Positions 37,591-46,133 of a stretch of DNA of 64,000 bases are shown here, in pieces. How positions within the stretch are numbered: the stretch's first letter is position 1; every line of letters starts with the position of its first letter. The notes beneath the pieces were generated by a model. It saw only the letters and a program-made list of their open reading frames with translations, searched no databases and had not been told where the DNA came from. Source of the stretch: Secundilactobacillus mixtipabuli (GTDB lineage: Bacteria > Bacillota > Bacilli > Lactobacillales > Lactobacillaceae); the NCBI RefSeq assembly GCF_002217925.1, contig NZ_BCMF01000012.1, forward strand, positions 1-64,000, read 5' to 3'. The position numbers and the translations under genes are program-made.

Positions 37591-38061
37591 ATGCCTGACA
37601 AAGATCAGATGACGTCTCACTTGGATAACGCCATCTACGGTCCACCCAAACTGCATCCCGATGAGCAGCGAACTTATTTAGGCACGTTTCGTGAACGGGT
37701 GTCTTTGCTGATGTCCATCCAACAGCTCCAGCACGGTGAGTACTTACCATCTTTTGAAGCTGAATTAAAAGCTCACCCTGATTATCAAGTGATTTTCAAT
37801 GGTCATACGGGAATGGCAGCTTTGAAACCCTATCTACAAATTGCTGGCCAGCTTCAACGGGCATTTACAATTGTTCAAGACGATTTTTACGGCGGTCAGC
37901 CAACCGATTCTGGACTGGTTGTCATTTCCAAAACGGCGATCAACCAATATCCCATTAAAGTTGAAGACAAGGCTGGTAACCAGCCTGCATCCGCTCAGCA
38001 AAACACCAGCGAAGATCCATCAACGTTCTGGACTAAAATGAAAAAGAATCTCGGCCTTTAA
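37591..38061 (+). CDS. YueI-family protein (DUF1694)
   Basis: A 156-aa soluble protein. The N-terminal LDNAIYGPPKLHPDEQ and YLGTFRERV match the YueI/DUF1694 family, whose function is unknown. The ATG at 37591 has a weak GGTG ribosome site. A TTG 12 bases upstream is in frame but has nothing better. An extended -10 (ATGTTACAAT near 37550) could be its promoter. rarA follows after 24 bp, so the two are probably co-transcribed. The C-terminus (about 120-156) is Gln/Ser/Pro-rich and variable. Confidence 0.8.
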   Translation: MPDKDQMTSHLDNAIYGPPKLHPDEQRTYLGTFRERVSLLMSIQQLQHGEYLPSFEAELKAHPDYQVIFNGHTGMAALKPYLQIAGQLQRAFTIVQDDFYGGQPTDSGLVVISKTAINQYPIKVEDKAGNQPASAQQNTSEDPSTFWTKMKKNLGL

Positions 38062-38085
38062 TTTACTTTTGAAAGAAGACATACT

Positions 38086-39363
38086 ATGCCACAACCTTTA
38101 GCTTACCGCATGCGGCCACAGCGGATCGAAGACGTGGTCGGACAGCAGCACTTAGTGGGTCCAGGTAAAATCATCTCGCGGATGGTCAAGGCTAAAATGC
38201 TGTCGTCAATGATTTTATACGGCCCACCTGGCACTGGTAAAACGAGTATTGCCAGTGCCATTGCCGGTTCCACAAAATACGCTTTTCGAAAACTAAACGC
38301 AGCCACCGATTCAAAAAAAGATCTTCAAATTGTCGCTGAGGAAGCTAAGATGAGCGGAACGGTAATCCTCTTACTGGATGAAATTCACCGTTTGGACAAG
38401 GTTAAGCAGGATTTCCTGCTGCCACACCTGGAAAACGGTCGAATCGTTCTGATTGGGGCAACAACTGAGAATCCCTATATCAGTATTAATCCCGCTATTC
38501 GTAGCCGAACCCAAATTTTTGAAGTGAAGCCGTTGATGCCAGACGATATTCGCACCGCAATTGACCGCGCCCTTACAGATAAAGAAAACGGTCTGGGTAA
38601 CCAGCAAATTGATTTGGCGCCAGAAGCTGAAAATTTATTGGCTACGGCAACTAACGGTGACCTTAGAAGTGCTTTAAACGGCCTAGAATTGGCTGCTAAG
38701 TCTACAGATTCAACCGATGGTGTCATTCACCTTACGCTACCAATTATAGAGGAGTGCCTGCAAAAGAAGGCCTTCAGCCATGATAAAGATGGCGACGCCC
38801 ATTATGACGTGATTTCTGCCTTTCAAAAATCCATTCGTGGCAGTGATACTGACGCCGCCCTCCACTATCTTGCCCGGCTGGTAACTGCAGGTGATCTGCC
38901 AACCATTGCCCGACGCTTGACCGTGATCGCCTATGAAGATATTGGCCTGGCAAATCCGCCAGCGGCAGCCCGCGTCGTCGAAGCCATCACCGCCGCACAG
39001 CGCTTAGGTTTTCCTGAAGCAAGGATTCCGCTAGCCGACGCCGTCATAGAATTGTGCTTATCGCCTAAATCGAATTCCGGAATGGCTGCAATTGACGCTG
39101 CCATGTCAGATATCAGTTCTGGACACTATGGCGATATTCCAGCTCATTTAAAGGATGCCCACTATAAGGGTGCAAAAGACTTGGGCCATGGGGTCGATTA
39201 TAAGTACCCGCACAATTTCAAAAATGACTGGGTCAAGCAGCAATACTTACCAGATAAAATTAAAAACGCCCAGTATTATGAGCCCAAAACAAACGGTAAA
39301 TTTGAAACTGCGCTGGCTCAACAGTATGAACGACTGCGAAAAGCACAGCGTTCACCAAAATGA
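38086..39363 (+). CDS. rarA: Replication-associated recombination AAA+ ATPase RarA (MgsA)
   Basis: Clamp-loader-like ATPase acting at stalled replication forks. The 425-aa protein has Walker A GPPGTGKTS (46-54), Walker B LLLDEIHR (about 92-99), a sensor-1 region in GATTENPY, and a C-terminal tetramerisation/MgsA domain with YEDIGLANPPAA and DAHYKGAKDLGHG. The ribosome site AGAAGA is modest. It is followed by a probable 6S RNA gene, the same neighbourhood as yrvN and bsrA in Bacillus. Confidence 0.96.
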   Translation: MPQPLAYRMRPQRIEDVVGQQHLVGPGKIISRMVKAKMLSSMILYGPPGTGKTSIASAIAGSTKYAFRKLNAATDSKKDLQIVAEEAKMSGTVILLLDEIHRLDKVKQDFLLPHLENGRIVLIGATTENPYISINPAIRSRTQIFEVKPLMPDDIRTAIDRALTDKENGLGNQQIDLAPEAENLLATATNGDLRSALNGLELAAKSTDSTDGVIHLTLPIIEECLQKKAFSHDKDGDAHYDVISAFQKSIRGSDTDAALHYLARLVTAGDLPTIARRLTVIAYEDIGLANPPAAARVVEAITAAQRLGFPEARIPLADAVIELCLSPKSNSGMAAIDAAMSDISSGHYGDIPAHLKDAHYKGAKDLGHGVDYKYPHNFKNDWVKQQYLPDKIKNAQYYEPKTNGKFETALAQQYERLRKAQRSPK

Positions 39364-39403
39364 GCGTCCAGGAGTCAAAATGGTAAAACTGGGAAAAATA
39401 TGC

Positions 39404-39409
39404 TAGTAT
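39404..39409 (+). promoter_or_regulatory. Extended -10 promoter of the 6S RNA gene
   Basis: The sequence reads TATGCTAGTAT with TGC before the hexamer. No clear -35 is present. It predicts a start near 39417, matching the first base of the closing helix. Confidence 0.5.
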
Positions 39410-39416
39410 ATAAGTA

Positions 39417-39653
39417 AGTTCTAGGGTGTGCGCGTTGTCCACATACGTGTTTGCCGAACAACTAATGTTACTTTGGGACATGGGTTAACTTTACCGGATT
39501 GCAGGCCTTTTACACTTGGTAGCATGAACGTAAATATACCCGTCCCACCTGCTTATGAGCGGGCCAAAACCTATCGGACAATTAACGGCACTATTAGATC
39601 TTCAAAGTGGCAACACTTTGGGGCTGACTTGCACCTTGTAAGTCAGCTTTTTT
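39417..39653 (+). ncRNA. ssrS: 6S RNA (regulator of RNA polymerase)
   Basis: No plausible reading frame crosses this region, yet it folds as a long rod. TCTAGGGTG..GTTGTCC (39419-39441) pairs with GGACAAT..CAC..TAGA near 39577-39600. GGGAC..GGGT pairs with ACCCGTCCC. The unpaired centre carries a small CCTGCT/AGCGGG hairpin on its 3' strand. This is the 6S pattern of an open-promoter mimic with a hairpin in the central bubble. A CAAAGTG/CACTTTG hairpin with a GCAA loop follows, then a terminator. Position next to rarA, as in Bacillus, supports it. A covariance-model hit would settle it. Confidence 0.8.
39623..39653 (+). terminator. Terminator of the 6S RNA gene
   Basis: GCTGACTT / AAGTCAGC (39623-39630 with 39640-39647), nine-base loop, then six T. 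Confidence 0.85.
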
Positions 39654-39702
39654 ATTTTATGACAAATGACAAAAAATGGCGCTACGCCTTGGAGGGTTCT
39701 TC

Positions 39703-39993
39703 GTGTTTATTACGATTTTAATGGTTCTCTACGTTCTGCTGACTTTCTTTATTGGCTGGTTTTTTCTGTCCCACACTCACCGGCCGTTCCTCGTTTTTCA
39801 TCCTGAGGAAAATGCTAATTTAGCTGGTATCGTCAAGTTTAGCGGCTGGTCACTGATTGTGATCGGGGTGATTGCAGCAGTCGCCACCATCATGCAAAAC
39901 GATGTCTTTATTTCCATGACCTTATTAGTAGGTGTGCTCGATGTTTTAGCGATTCAACTCATGCTGGTTCACTTCTTTCCGAAGATTAAATGA
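39703..39993 (+). CDS. Small membrane protein of unknown function
   Basis: A 96-aa protein with three hydrophobic helices (about 1-22, 42-60 and 65-90) and a charged loop with HTHRPFLVFHPEEN. I do not recognise the family. The GTG at 39703 is preferred as start because TTGGAGG lies seven bases upstream. An ATG 27 bases earlier would place that site within the gene. It lies 50 bp past the 6S terminator and before the universal stress protein gene. Confidence 0.7.
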   Translation: MFITILMVLYVLLTFFIGWFFLSHTHRPFLVFHPEENANLAGIVKFSGWSLIVIGVIAAVATIMQNDVFISMTLLVGVLDVLAIQLMLVHFFPKIK

Positions 39994-40071
39994 AAACGGT
40001 TTACATTTCTCTTTTTATTTGGCGTGAAATAACGTAAAATAGAATTAACAAGTAGAGAGAGGTGAGTCATC

Positions 40072-40557
40072 ATGTTACAACAATACAAGCACATCTTAGT
40101 TCCAGTTGATGGTTCTTACGAAGCCGAATTAGCCTTCGAAAAGGCTGTGGCCGTTGCCAAGCGGAATGATTCAGACCTGCACCTGGTTCATGTTGTGGAT
40201 ACCCGTGCATTTCAGAATATTTCTAGTTTCGATACAACGATGGTTGAAGAAGTAACCGATACTGCCAAGAAAACCTTGGATAAGTATATTCAACAAGCAA
40301 AAGATGCTGGCGTTAGCAGCGTTGACTACTCGATTGAATACGGTGCACCAAAGACCATTATTGCCCGTGACATGCCTAAGAAATTAGGTATCGATCTGAT
40401 TATGATCGGTGCTACGGGTTTGAATGCTGTGGAGCGGCTATTGATCGGTTCAGTTACCGAATACGTTACCCGCACAGCAATCAGTGATGTTTTGGTTGTT
40501 CGGACTGACTTGGACAACAAGCCAGCTAAACAACCAGCCAAAAAAGCTGAGAAATAG
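40072..40557 (+). CDS. Universal stress protein (UspA family)
   Basis: A 161-aa single Usp domain. The N-terminal ILVPVDGSYEAELAFEKA and the ATP-binding motif GATGLNAVERLLIGSV (G-2x-G-9x-G-S pattern, about 113-128) indicate the nucleotide-binding class. A Lys/Ala-rich tail ends the protein. GAGAGGTGA precedes the ATG. Role in stress survival is inferred from the family. Single gene with a shared terminator downstream. Confidence 0.92.
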   Translation: MLQQYKHILVPVDGSYEAELAFEKAVAVAKRNDSDLHLVHVVDTRAFQNISSFDTTMVEEVTDTAKKTLDKYIQQAKDAGVSSVDYSIEYGAPKTIIARDMPKKLGIDLIMIGATGLNAVERLLIGSVTEYVTRTAISDVLVVRTDLDNKPAKQPAKKAEK

Positions 40558-40616
40558 TTTAAATTTTTAATCAAAGCAGTTTGCACCAAAACGCGGTAGA
40601 TTCCAGAATTTAACGT

Positions 40617-40675
40617 AAAAAAGCCTAAATAAGGCCTGCTTCGACGATTGCCGGAGTAGGCCTTATTTAGGTTTA
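40617..40675. terminator. Bidirectional terminator between usp and tag
   Basis: A long inverted repeat, AAGCCTAAATAAGGCCT near 40620-40637 against AGGCCTTATTTAGGTTT (40658-40674), with T-rich ends on both strands. It lies between convergent genes. Confidence 0.88.
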
Positions 40676-40742
40676 ATTTCGGATATTTTCACATGATAAG
40701 ATTAACGGCTTGCATAACACAACTATCAGCTTACTAGTTGTC

Positions 40743-41315
40743 CTAGCTAATTGCCTGAGTGATTTCATCATGCCGATAACAATCCGCTAAATGATCATTA
40801 ACAATCCCTGAAGCTTGTAACAATGCATAACACGTCTTAGGCCCGATACGTTTAAACCCAAGTTGCCGCAGTGTTTGTGCGAGTTCAGCCACGAAAAATT
40901 CAGTCTCTAAATGATCGTTTGACCGTAAATGATGGTCCAGCGGCATGTCATTAACTCGTTGCCAAAGCGTTGCGCTCAAAGTCCAGCCCAGTTCGTGTAA
41001 ACTACTCAATACCCGAGCATTCTCAATAACCGCATCAATCTTTTGCTGATTACGAATAATTCGCTTGTCCTGATGCAAACTTTGCAACTTGGCTGGTGTA
41101 ATCAGTGCTAATCTTTCTGGCTCAAAATCTTCAAACGCGTGTCTTAAGGCTTCACGGTATTTTAATATCAATTGCCAAGCTAAACCCGCCTGAAAAATCT
41201 CTAATGATAAGTTTTCAAATAATTGCCGTTCATCACGAACGGGAACGCCCCACTCTAAATCATGGTAAATCAGTAGTTGTGGGCTCTTTTCCGCCCATGC
41301 ACATCTGGTTGTCAT
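40743..41315 (-). CDS. tag: DNA-3-methyladenine glycosylase I
   Basis: Removes 3-methyladenine from alkylated DNA to start base excision repair. The 190-aa protein has the N-terminal RCAWAEKSP, with the zinc-type Cys5, and YHDLEWGVPVRDERQLFE (about 17-34). It also has GLAWQLILKYREALRHAF, the helix-hairpin-helix and FKRIGPKTCYALLQA near the C-terminus. AAGGAGCTG precedes the ATG. It follows the phosphodiesterase gene by 34 bp and may share its transcript. Confidence 0.94.
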   Translation of the reverse strand: MTTRCAWAEKSPQLLIYHDLEWGVPVRDERQLFENLSLEIFQAGLAWQLILKYREALRHAFEDFEPERLALITPAKLQSLHQDKRIIRNQQKIDAVIENARVLSSLHELGWTLSATLWQRVNDMPLDHHLRSNDHLETEFFVAELAQTLRQLGFKRIGPKTCYALLQASGIVNDHLADCYRHDEITQAIS

Positions 41316-41349
41316 CGTATCAGCTCCTTATGGAACTAACTACGCCTAA

Positions 41350-43020
41350 TCAACAGAACTGGTTCACGACGTTTTCAACTATTGCCCAGTTAAATTGCTT
41401 GAGTGGTTGTCGATTAACTCGCTGGAGGCGCAGAAGCTGGTTGGTAATTTGTCCATCCACGCCCAAGACCCGCATAACCTGCATATCTGCGATGCCATCA
41501 GGTGTCCAAACAAAGACTGGCGCCCCAACAGAATGCGCTTGTCTAATCATCGTTGTATTAAGCCCAATAGCTTGCAATGAATAAAAGTCAGCCGGCAAGT
41601 TTTTAATCGACATCACGTTCAACGGTACGATATAACCAACGATCAAGTTGGGATTCAACTGCTTTAGTTTTAATACTGCCTGATAACTCATCGTGTGAAC
41701 AAAGTCATGGTCAGCAATCAGTTGACCAGCGTACTGGTGTGCAAAACGTTGGACAACATCAGAACTATCTTGAGGCGTCACTTTCAGTTCAACGATCAAA
41801 CGCTGTTTTTTCTGTCTAGCCGTTTTTAAATACTGCGCTAGACTGACAATTTCAGTCGTTTGACCATTTTTCTCAGCCCACTGATTTTTCAGTTGGTTAA
41901 AGGTTAATTTTTGAATATCCGCTGCCTTGATTCCAGTTCGCGTTTTCAAGTGGATATCTTGACCATGAGCAACAACAAAATGGCCGTCCTTTGTTTCTTG
42001 GACGTCAATCTCAACAAAGTTTGGTTTTTGCTTAACGGTTTGCTTAAAAGCCGCCAAAGAATTTGGTACCCCATTTGTCCCAATAACACCACGATGGGAA
42101 ATCGTTAAACTTGGGGTCGCTGCCACGGAACTAAAATGAAACGCTTGGAACCCAAACAGCACCACTAACAGCACCACCAAACCGGCTGGGAACCAGGCCA
42201 TGGTGTGTAAGGGTTCGTCATCCTCATCAAATTCAGGCTGAAATCCTGGTTGCGCAACAGATTCCCACACCATTGCAAGCAAAAAGACACTCAGTCCGAT
42301 TAGCGCAAATATGATCAGAACTACTAAAACGAATAAAGTTGTGCCATTACCGACACCGTTTGAGAGTTGCGCCCCTAAAGCTCGGAGCCCCAAAACAACA
42401 CCGTGTTCAATGAGTGACATTGGTAACCAAACGGCAATCAGCGGCCGAACAAACCAAACAAGCCGCCGCCAACCGCTGATGGGGACCAACTCAGGCTTGA
42501 CAGTTACCCTTAAAAAACCGAGTAATTTCAAAAACGCGTAGAGTAAAACAACGTATACAACAGCCAAAATAACAACCATAATTCTACGCTGTAGAACGAA
42601 CGTATCTACCCAGTTGATCGGTAGCATCACTAAATTAAGAACGGGTGCGGTAAAACCAGCATCGCCAAACGGCAACCACAATATCGCCAGCAAAACCACC
42701 AGCCCCGTTAACTGCAGCCACCTTTTGGCTAGTCGGTGCCAAGCAGTCAGCATTAAGAGATCTGATTGATTCAAAATCGTTTTATTCGTTGTAAACGCCG
42801 TTAAAATAAGGTTCAGCTCAAAAATTAACCCAGTCAAAAAGGCCACGATCAGGACAATCTTGATGCCAACTAGACCAGGATTTAACATCAAAATATGCAA
42901 AGTGGTTAAAATCGCAAGTAAGAGCAGCCAACCAAGATTAACTGCTCGCACTTTTAGTAATTGATAACTTGTTTGAAATAAACGTTGATAATAATTGATT
43001 GGTTTCACCCTTTCGCTCAC
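41350..43020 (-). CDS. Membrane-anchored glycerophosphodiester phosphodiesterase
   Basis: A 556-aa two-part protein. Residues about 1-300 form an integral membrane region with roughly eight helices (glycerophosphoryl diester phosphodiesterase membrane domain). Residues about 325-556 form the GDPD TIM-barrel with ISHRG, the metal ligands in FVEIDVQETKDG and the catalytic VVAHGQD. It probably cleaves glycerophosphodiesters from lipid or teichoic-acid turnover at the cell surface. The start is GTG at 43020, overlapping the TAG of the upstream gene, without a clear ribosome site, so coupled translation is likely. Confidence 0.88.
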   Translation of the reverse strand: MSERVKPINYYQRLFQTSYQLLKVRAVNLGWLLLLAILTTLHILMLNPGLVGIKIVLIVAFLTGLIFELNLILTAFTTNKTILNQSDLLMLTAWHRLAKRWLQLTGLVVLLAILWLPFGDAGFTAPVLNLVMLPINWVDTFVLQRRIMVVILAVVYVVLLYAFLKLLGFLRVTVKPELVPISGWRRLVWFVRPLIAVWLPMSLIEHGVVLGLRALGAQLSNGVGNGTTLFVLVVLIIFALIGLSVFLLAMVWESVAQPGFQPEFDEDDEPLHTMAWFPAGLVVLLVVLFGFQAFHFSSVAATPSLTISHRGVIGTNGVPNSLAAFKQTVKQKPNFVEIDVQETKDGHFVVAHGQDIHLKTRTGIKAADIQKLTFNQLKNQWAEKNGQTTEIVSLAQYLKTARQKKQRLIVELKVTPQDSSDVVQRFAHQYAGQLIADHDFVHTMSYQAVLKLKQLNPNLIVGYIVPLNVMSIKNLPADFYSLQAIGLNTTMIRQAHSVGAPVFVWTPDGIADMQVMRVLGVDGQITNQLLRLQRVNRQPLKQFNWAIVENVVNQFC

Positions 43021-44003
43021 TAGGCTAGGAAATCGATGACAGAGTGCAAGTATTGCAAGATATCATCGTTAAAATCATGCCGGACGATCATTGCCTCAAT
43101 CAATCGGCCACGGTTATAGATTCGATTCCAGCCAGCCTGGCTTTCCTCTTGTTGCACCACGACTAATTCCTGCCGCCAATGTTTAAGCTGCTTTAGAAAA
43201 TAATCCGCATATAACTGGTTTTTATTAGTCAGCCGTGCGAGGTAGCCAGCCAAGCGTTGCGGTTCACCAAAAATTAAAGCACCGTCTAGGGTCTTATATC
43301 GCTCAATGATGATTGCCATCAGATAAAGCTTGTCAGCCCTCGTCAATCGTTCACGTTCAGATAATTCATCTAATAAGTTGCCAATATGGGTATACGCGTG
43401 CGCCCAACCATTCGTTTTAATGAAACCACGTGTATCTACTTCAAGCACCATGTATAAAGCTAATTGGTCAACCACTTGACTAACCAGCTTTTGATCCAAA
43501 AATTGATAGCCTGCGCGGTCAGCATACAGCAGCACCGAAAGTAACAACACTGCAAACCCTCGTTGGTAGATAGCATCGTTTTCGGGTTCGAGAATATGAG
43601 CAAAAAGAACCGTATCGCTAGTCAAATAGCGAACAATCATCACCATTTGCTGATCTGAAAGCAGGTGCTGCTGAATCAGATCATTGAAAAGAAAATAGAT
43701 GCCTTTATCCCGAATGTTGGGATCAGGAGACCCAATGTGACGCACTAATTGAAGAACCTGCTGGTCACTCAAAGCCGTCAGTGATTCGTCTTTCAGTTGA
43801 TCGTTTAACTGCGTCAATAAGTCACGAATACCGTCATTATCATCGGGTAAGTTGACAGCCGTCACTATTTTCTCACGTTGAACCGATTTAACCAATAACT
43901 CCAGTCGGGTGCCAAGTGATTGGAATAGTTCGCCTGCGTTAACTTGAGTACGGATCTCATTTAGTTGTTTGCGTATGTCATCTATCTGATTGTTGGCTTC
44001 CAC
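43020..44003 (-). CDS. DUF2785 family protein
   Basis: A 327-aa mostly helical soluble protein. The segment NGWAHAYTHIGNLLDELSER is characteristic of DUF2785. The N-terminal 90 residues are a charged helical extension. The function is unknown. It starts at GTG (44003) with GGAG eight bases upstream and overlaps the start of the membrane phosphodiesterase gene, which suggests a functional link with that enzyme. No membrane segment or signal peptide. Confidence 0.78.
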   Translation of the reverse strand: MEANNQIDDIRKQLNEIRTQVNAGELFQSLGTRLELLVKSVQREKIVTAVNLPDDNDGIRDLLTQLNDQLKDESLTALSDQQVLQLVRHIGSPDPNIRDKGIYFLFNDLIQQHLLSDQQMVMIVRYLTSDTVLFAHILEPENDAIYQRGFAVLLLSVLLYADRAGYQFLDQKLVSQVVDQLALYMVLEVDTRGFIKTNGWAHAYTHIGNLLDELSERERLTRADKLYLMAIIIERYKTLDGALIFGEPQRLAGYLARLTNKNQLYADYFLKQLKHWRQELVVVQQEESQAGWNRIYNRGRLIEAMIVRHDFNDDILQYLHSVIDFLA

Positions 44004-44083
44004 TTTTCTCGCTCCGTTCTTTAGTCATGTTCTTATTTTAGCACGTTTATCACTAACGAGAAAATCAGCGTCAATCAGTCAAA

Positions 44084-44863
44084 TTATCTTGGCACTCGGA
44101 AACGTAAAGTCAACTGGTAACTTATCAGCAACATCACAATCGTGTATATTGAGCCAGAGATGATTGGTGCAAAAACGTTAAAATGGCCTGTCGCCACCTG
44201 CTGATTCATTCCGACGATGTACAGCAGCAGATCGCCCAACCACGTCAGCTTTAAACTTGTCTGATCATTTAACATCACTAAGACCGCTAGAAGGACGAAG
44301 AGGATAATGGGTAGTCCAACAATGATAATGCGTTGGGCCCTTCTATTGAATAAACCTAAACAAGACCCAATGACCATTCCCGTTGCCATAATGCAGGCAA
44401 TAAATAAGACGGTAATGATGAAGACCGCAACCGTGTTTGCCGTGGCAGAATTAAAATAATGACCGTAAAGAACACTAAACGTCATGACCGGATTTTGCTT
44501 AGCATTAATGAACTGATGATACACAGCCCCATACAGCAGATTGATGCCTTCACCAACAATCAAAATGGTGGTCAACGCAGCCAACTTACTGTAAAAATAA
44601 GTTTTCCGGCCAATCCCATTCTGAATGAACAACTTAAACCCATCGTAACTAATGCCGCCAAAAACAAATAGGTAAAAGCCTAAAATTAAAGCTGGTAGCA
44701 TTTGTGGTAAATAGTCGCTGAAATCATAAACGTTAATGCGGCCTAAAATCAGCGAAATGAGAAATGGCAGGATCACGACTGCCGCAATCGACCAGAGGTA
44801 AACCCAGCCAAACGATTTGAAGTAATTTTTAAGTTGGTACGAAAAAGCCGCTTTAATTTTCAA
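44084..44863 (-). CDS. ABC transporter permease, YtrC/D-like
   Basis: A 259-aa integral membrane protein with about six helices, of the ABC-2-like permease type that pairs with YtrB-class ATPases. It starts at TTG (44863) with AGGAGG ten bases upstream and overlaps the end of the ATPase gene, so the two are translated together. The substrate is unknown. YtrA-regulated transporters are often induced by cell-wall antibiotics. Last gene of the GntR-containing unit. Confidence 0.8.
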   Translation of the reverse strand: MKIKAAFSYQLKNYFKSFGWVYLWSIAAVVILPFLISLILGRINVYDFSDYLPQMLPALILGFYLFVFGGISYDGFKLFIQNGIGRKTYFYSKLAALTTILIVGEGINLLYGAVYHQFINAKQNPVMTFSVLYGHYFNSATANTVAVFIITVLFIACIMATGMVIGSCLGLFNRRAQRIIIVGLPIILFVLLAVLVMLNDQTSLKLTWLGDLLLYIVGMNQQVATGHFNVFAPIISGSIYTIVMLLISYQLTLRFRVPR

Positions 44864-45731
44864 CCTTTGCCACCTCCTGATTGGTCAAATAGATAAATAA
44901 TCGCTGTAAGTCAATGTGACTGATCGATATCGTATCTGGTATTGGTCGATCATTGTCCAAGTCACCATAAACGTAATGGACGACTAAGTGACCAAGCTCC
45001 TCATGGCCAATGACATTCAGACCCGCCGTGTAGGTGCTGACATCATTGATTGGTCCAGTAATGGCATAGCCTTTATTGAGCATTTCCTCAGTTGTTTCGT
45101 CAATCATGATTCGGTGATCTTGCAGCACCCAGACCCGTTCAATCAGCTGACTGACTTCTTCAATCAAATGAGTTGAAATAACAAAACTGCGTGGTCTTTT
45201 AGCATAGCTATCTAGCAGCGCATCATAAAACATGCGCCGGTGATTTGCGTCTAATCCAAGTGTCGGTTCATCTAAAATAACGTAGTCTACATCTACCGCC
45301 AAAGCAATGATCAATTTCATGATTGAACGTGAACCCGTCGATAGCTTGTTAAAGCGCGCATGGCTATTTAACCCGAATTGCTGCGTCAAAGACTGCGTCA
45401 GTTTCTCATCCATTCCCTGGTAGAGCTGCTTTGTTAGTTTAAAAATGTCCTCGACCCTCATCCGTGACGGATAAAGGTTAGCCTCACTCATTAAATAGAT
45501 CCGATTGAGGACCGCGTCATTATTTGTCACAGACTGCCCACCGATGGTGACCTCACCTCTGGTTAAGGGCAAACGATTTGTGATGATGTTGAATAAGGTG
45601 CTTTTACCAGCACCATTTCGACCTAGGAGGCCATAAATGGTCTCTGGTTCAATCGTCAGATTAATGTCATCAAGGACCTGTTGTTTACCAAATGTTTTGC
45701 TGACATGTGTGATTTTAATTGGTTTGACCAT
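44853..45731 (-). CDS. ABC transporter ATPase, YtrB-like
   Basis: A 292-aa ATPase with Walker A LLGRNGAGKST (about 33-43), a variant signature LSTGSRSIMKL, Walker B YVILDEPTLGLD and the H-loop STHL. The signature has STGSR where typical ATPases have SGGQ, as is common in this exporter class. The C-terminal 70 residues form an extra domain. Its start lies inside the end of the GntR gene. It works with the 44084 permease. Confidence 0.9.
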   Translation of the reverse strand: MVKPIKITHVSKTFGKQQVLDDINLTIEPETIYGLLGRNGAGKSTLFNIITNRLPLTRGEVTIGGQSVTNNDAVLNRIYLMSEANLYPSRMRVEDIFKLTKQLYQGMDEKLTQSLTQQFGLNSHARFNKLSTGSRSIMKLIIALAVDVDYVILDEPTLGLDANHRRMFYDALLDSYAKRPRSFVISTHLIEEVSQLIERVWVLQDHRIMIDETTEEMLNKGYAITGPINDVSTYTAGLNVIGHEELGHLVVHYVYGDLDNDRPIPDTISISHIDLQRLFIYLTNQEVAKVEN

Positions 45732-46095
45732 TTTCGAACCCCCTCTTAATCATTTCTAGAATGGCTGTTTTTGATAACGATAGTTTCTGGGCTTCTTTCA
45801 CAAGATTGACCACATAATCGTCATAGAATTCCGACTGACGTTTTTCACGGATTCTGGCATAAGCCCCCGCGGCGACAAACATCCCTAACCCCCGGCGCTT
45901 TTCCAAGAAATGATGCGTTACTAAAATATTCATTCCCTTTAAAACCGTAGCAGGATTGATATGAAATTGCTTCGAGATTTCCGTTGTCGAAGGGACCTGT
46001 GTCCCCTCCTCGAAGCTGTTTGTAAAAATTGCCTCTTCAATCTGCTCGGCAACTTGAAGATACAGTGGTTCAGTACTATTAAAATCAAACTGCAT
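45715..46095 (-). CDS. GntR-family repressor, YtrA subfamily
   Basis: A 126-aa regulator with the winged helix at about 10-75 (YLQVAEQIEEAI, GTQVPSTTEISKQFHINPATV) and only a short C-terminal helix pair, the YtrA layout for ABC-transporter repressors. GGATGGTGGATC precedes the ATG. It is the third gene in a five-gene run. I see no promoter of its own in the 38-bp gap upstream, and its likely operator lies at the distant bceA-type promoter (48755-48776). It probably represses the whole unit and itself. Confidence 0.9.
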   Translation of the reverse strand: MQFDFNSTEPLYLQVAEQIEEAIFTNSFEEGTQVPSTTEISKQFHINPATVLKGMNILVTHHFLEKRRGLGMFVAAGAYARIREKRQSEFYDDYVVNLVKEAQKLSLSKTAILEMIKRGFENGQTN

Positions 46096-46133
46096 GATCC
46101 ACCATCCAATCCTTCCTTTTACCGCTATACTGA

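Noticed and set aside
39417-39653. tmRNA or RNase P RNA instead of 6S RNA
   Set aside because: No tRNA-like acceptor half, no tag-peptide frame and none of the RNase P core sequences that I would recognise. The length is also too short.
39428-39721. 97-residue plus-strand frame over the 6S region
   Set aside because: No ribosome site, no family, and the DNA folds as a rod with its own terminator, so an RNA gene is the better reading.
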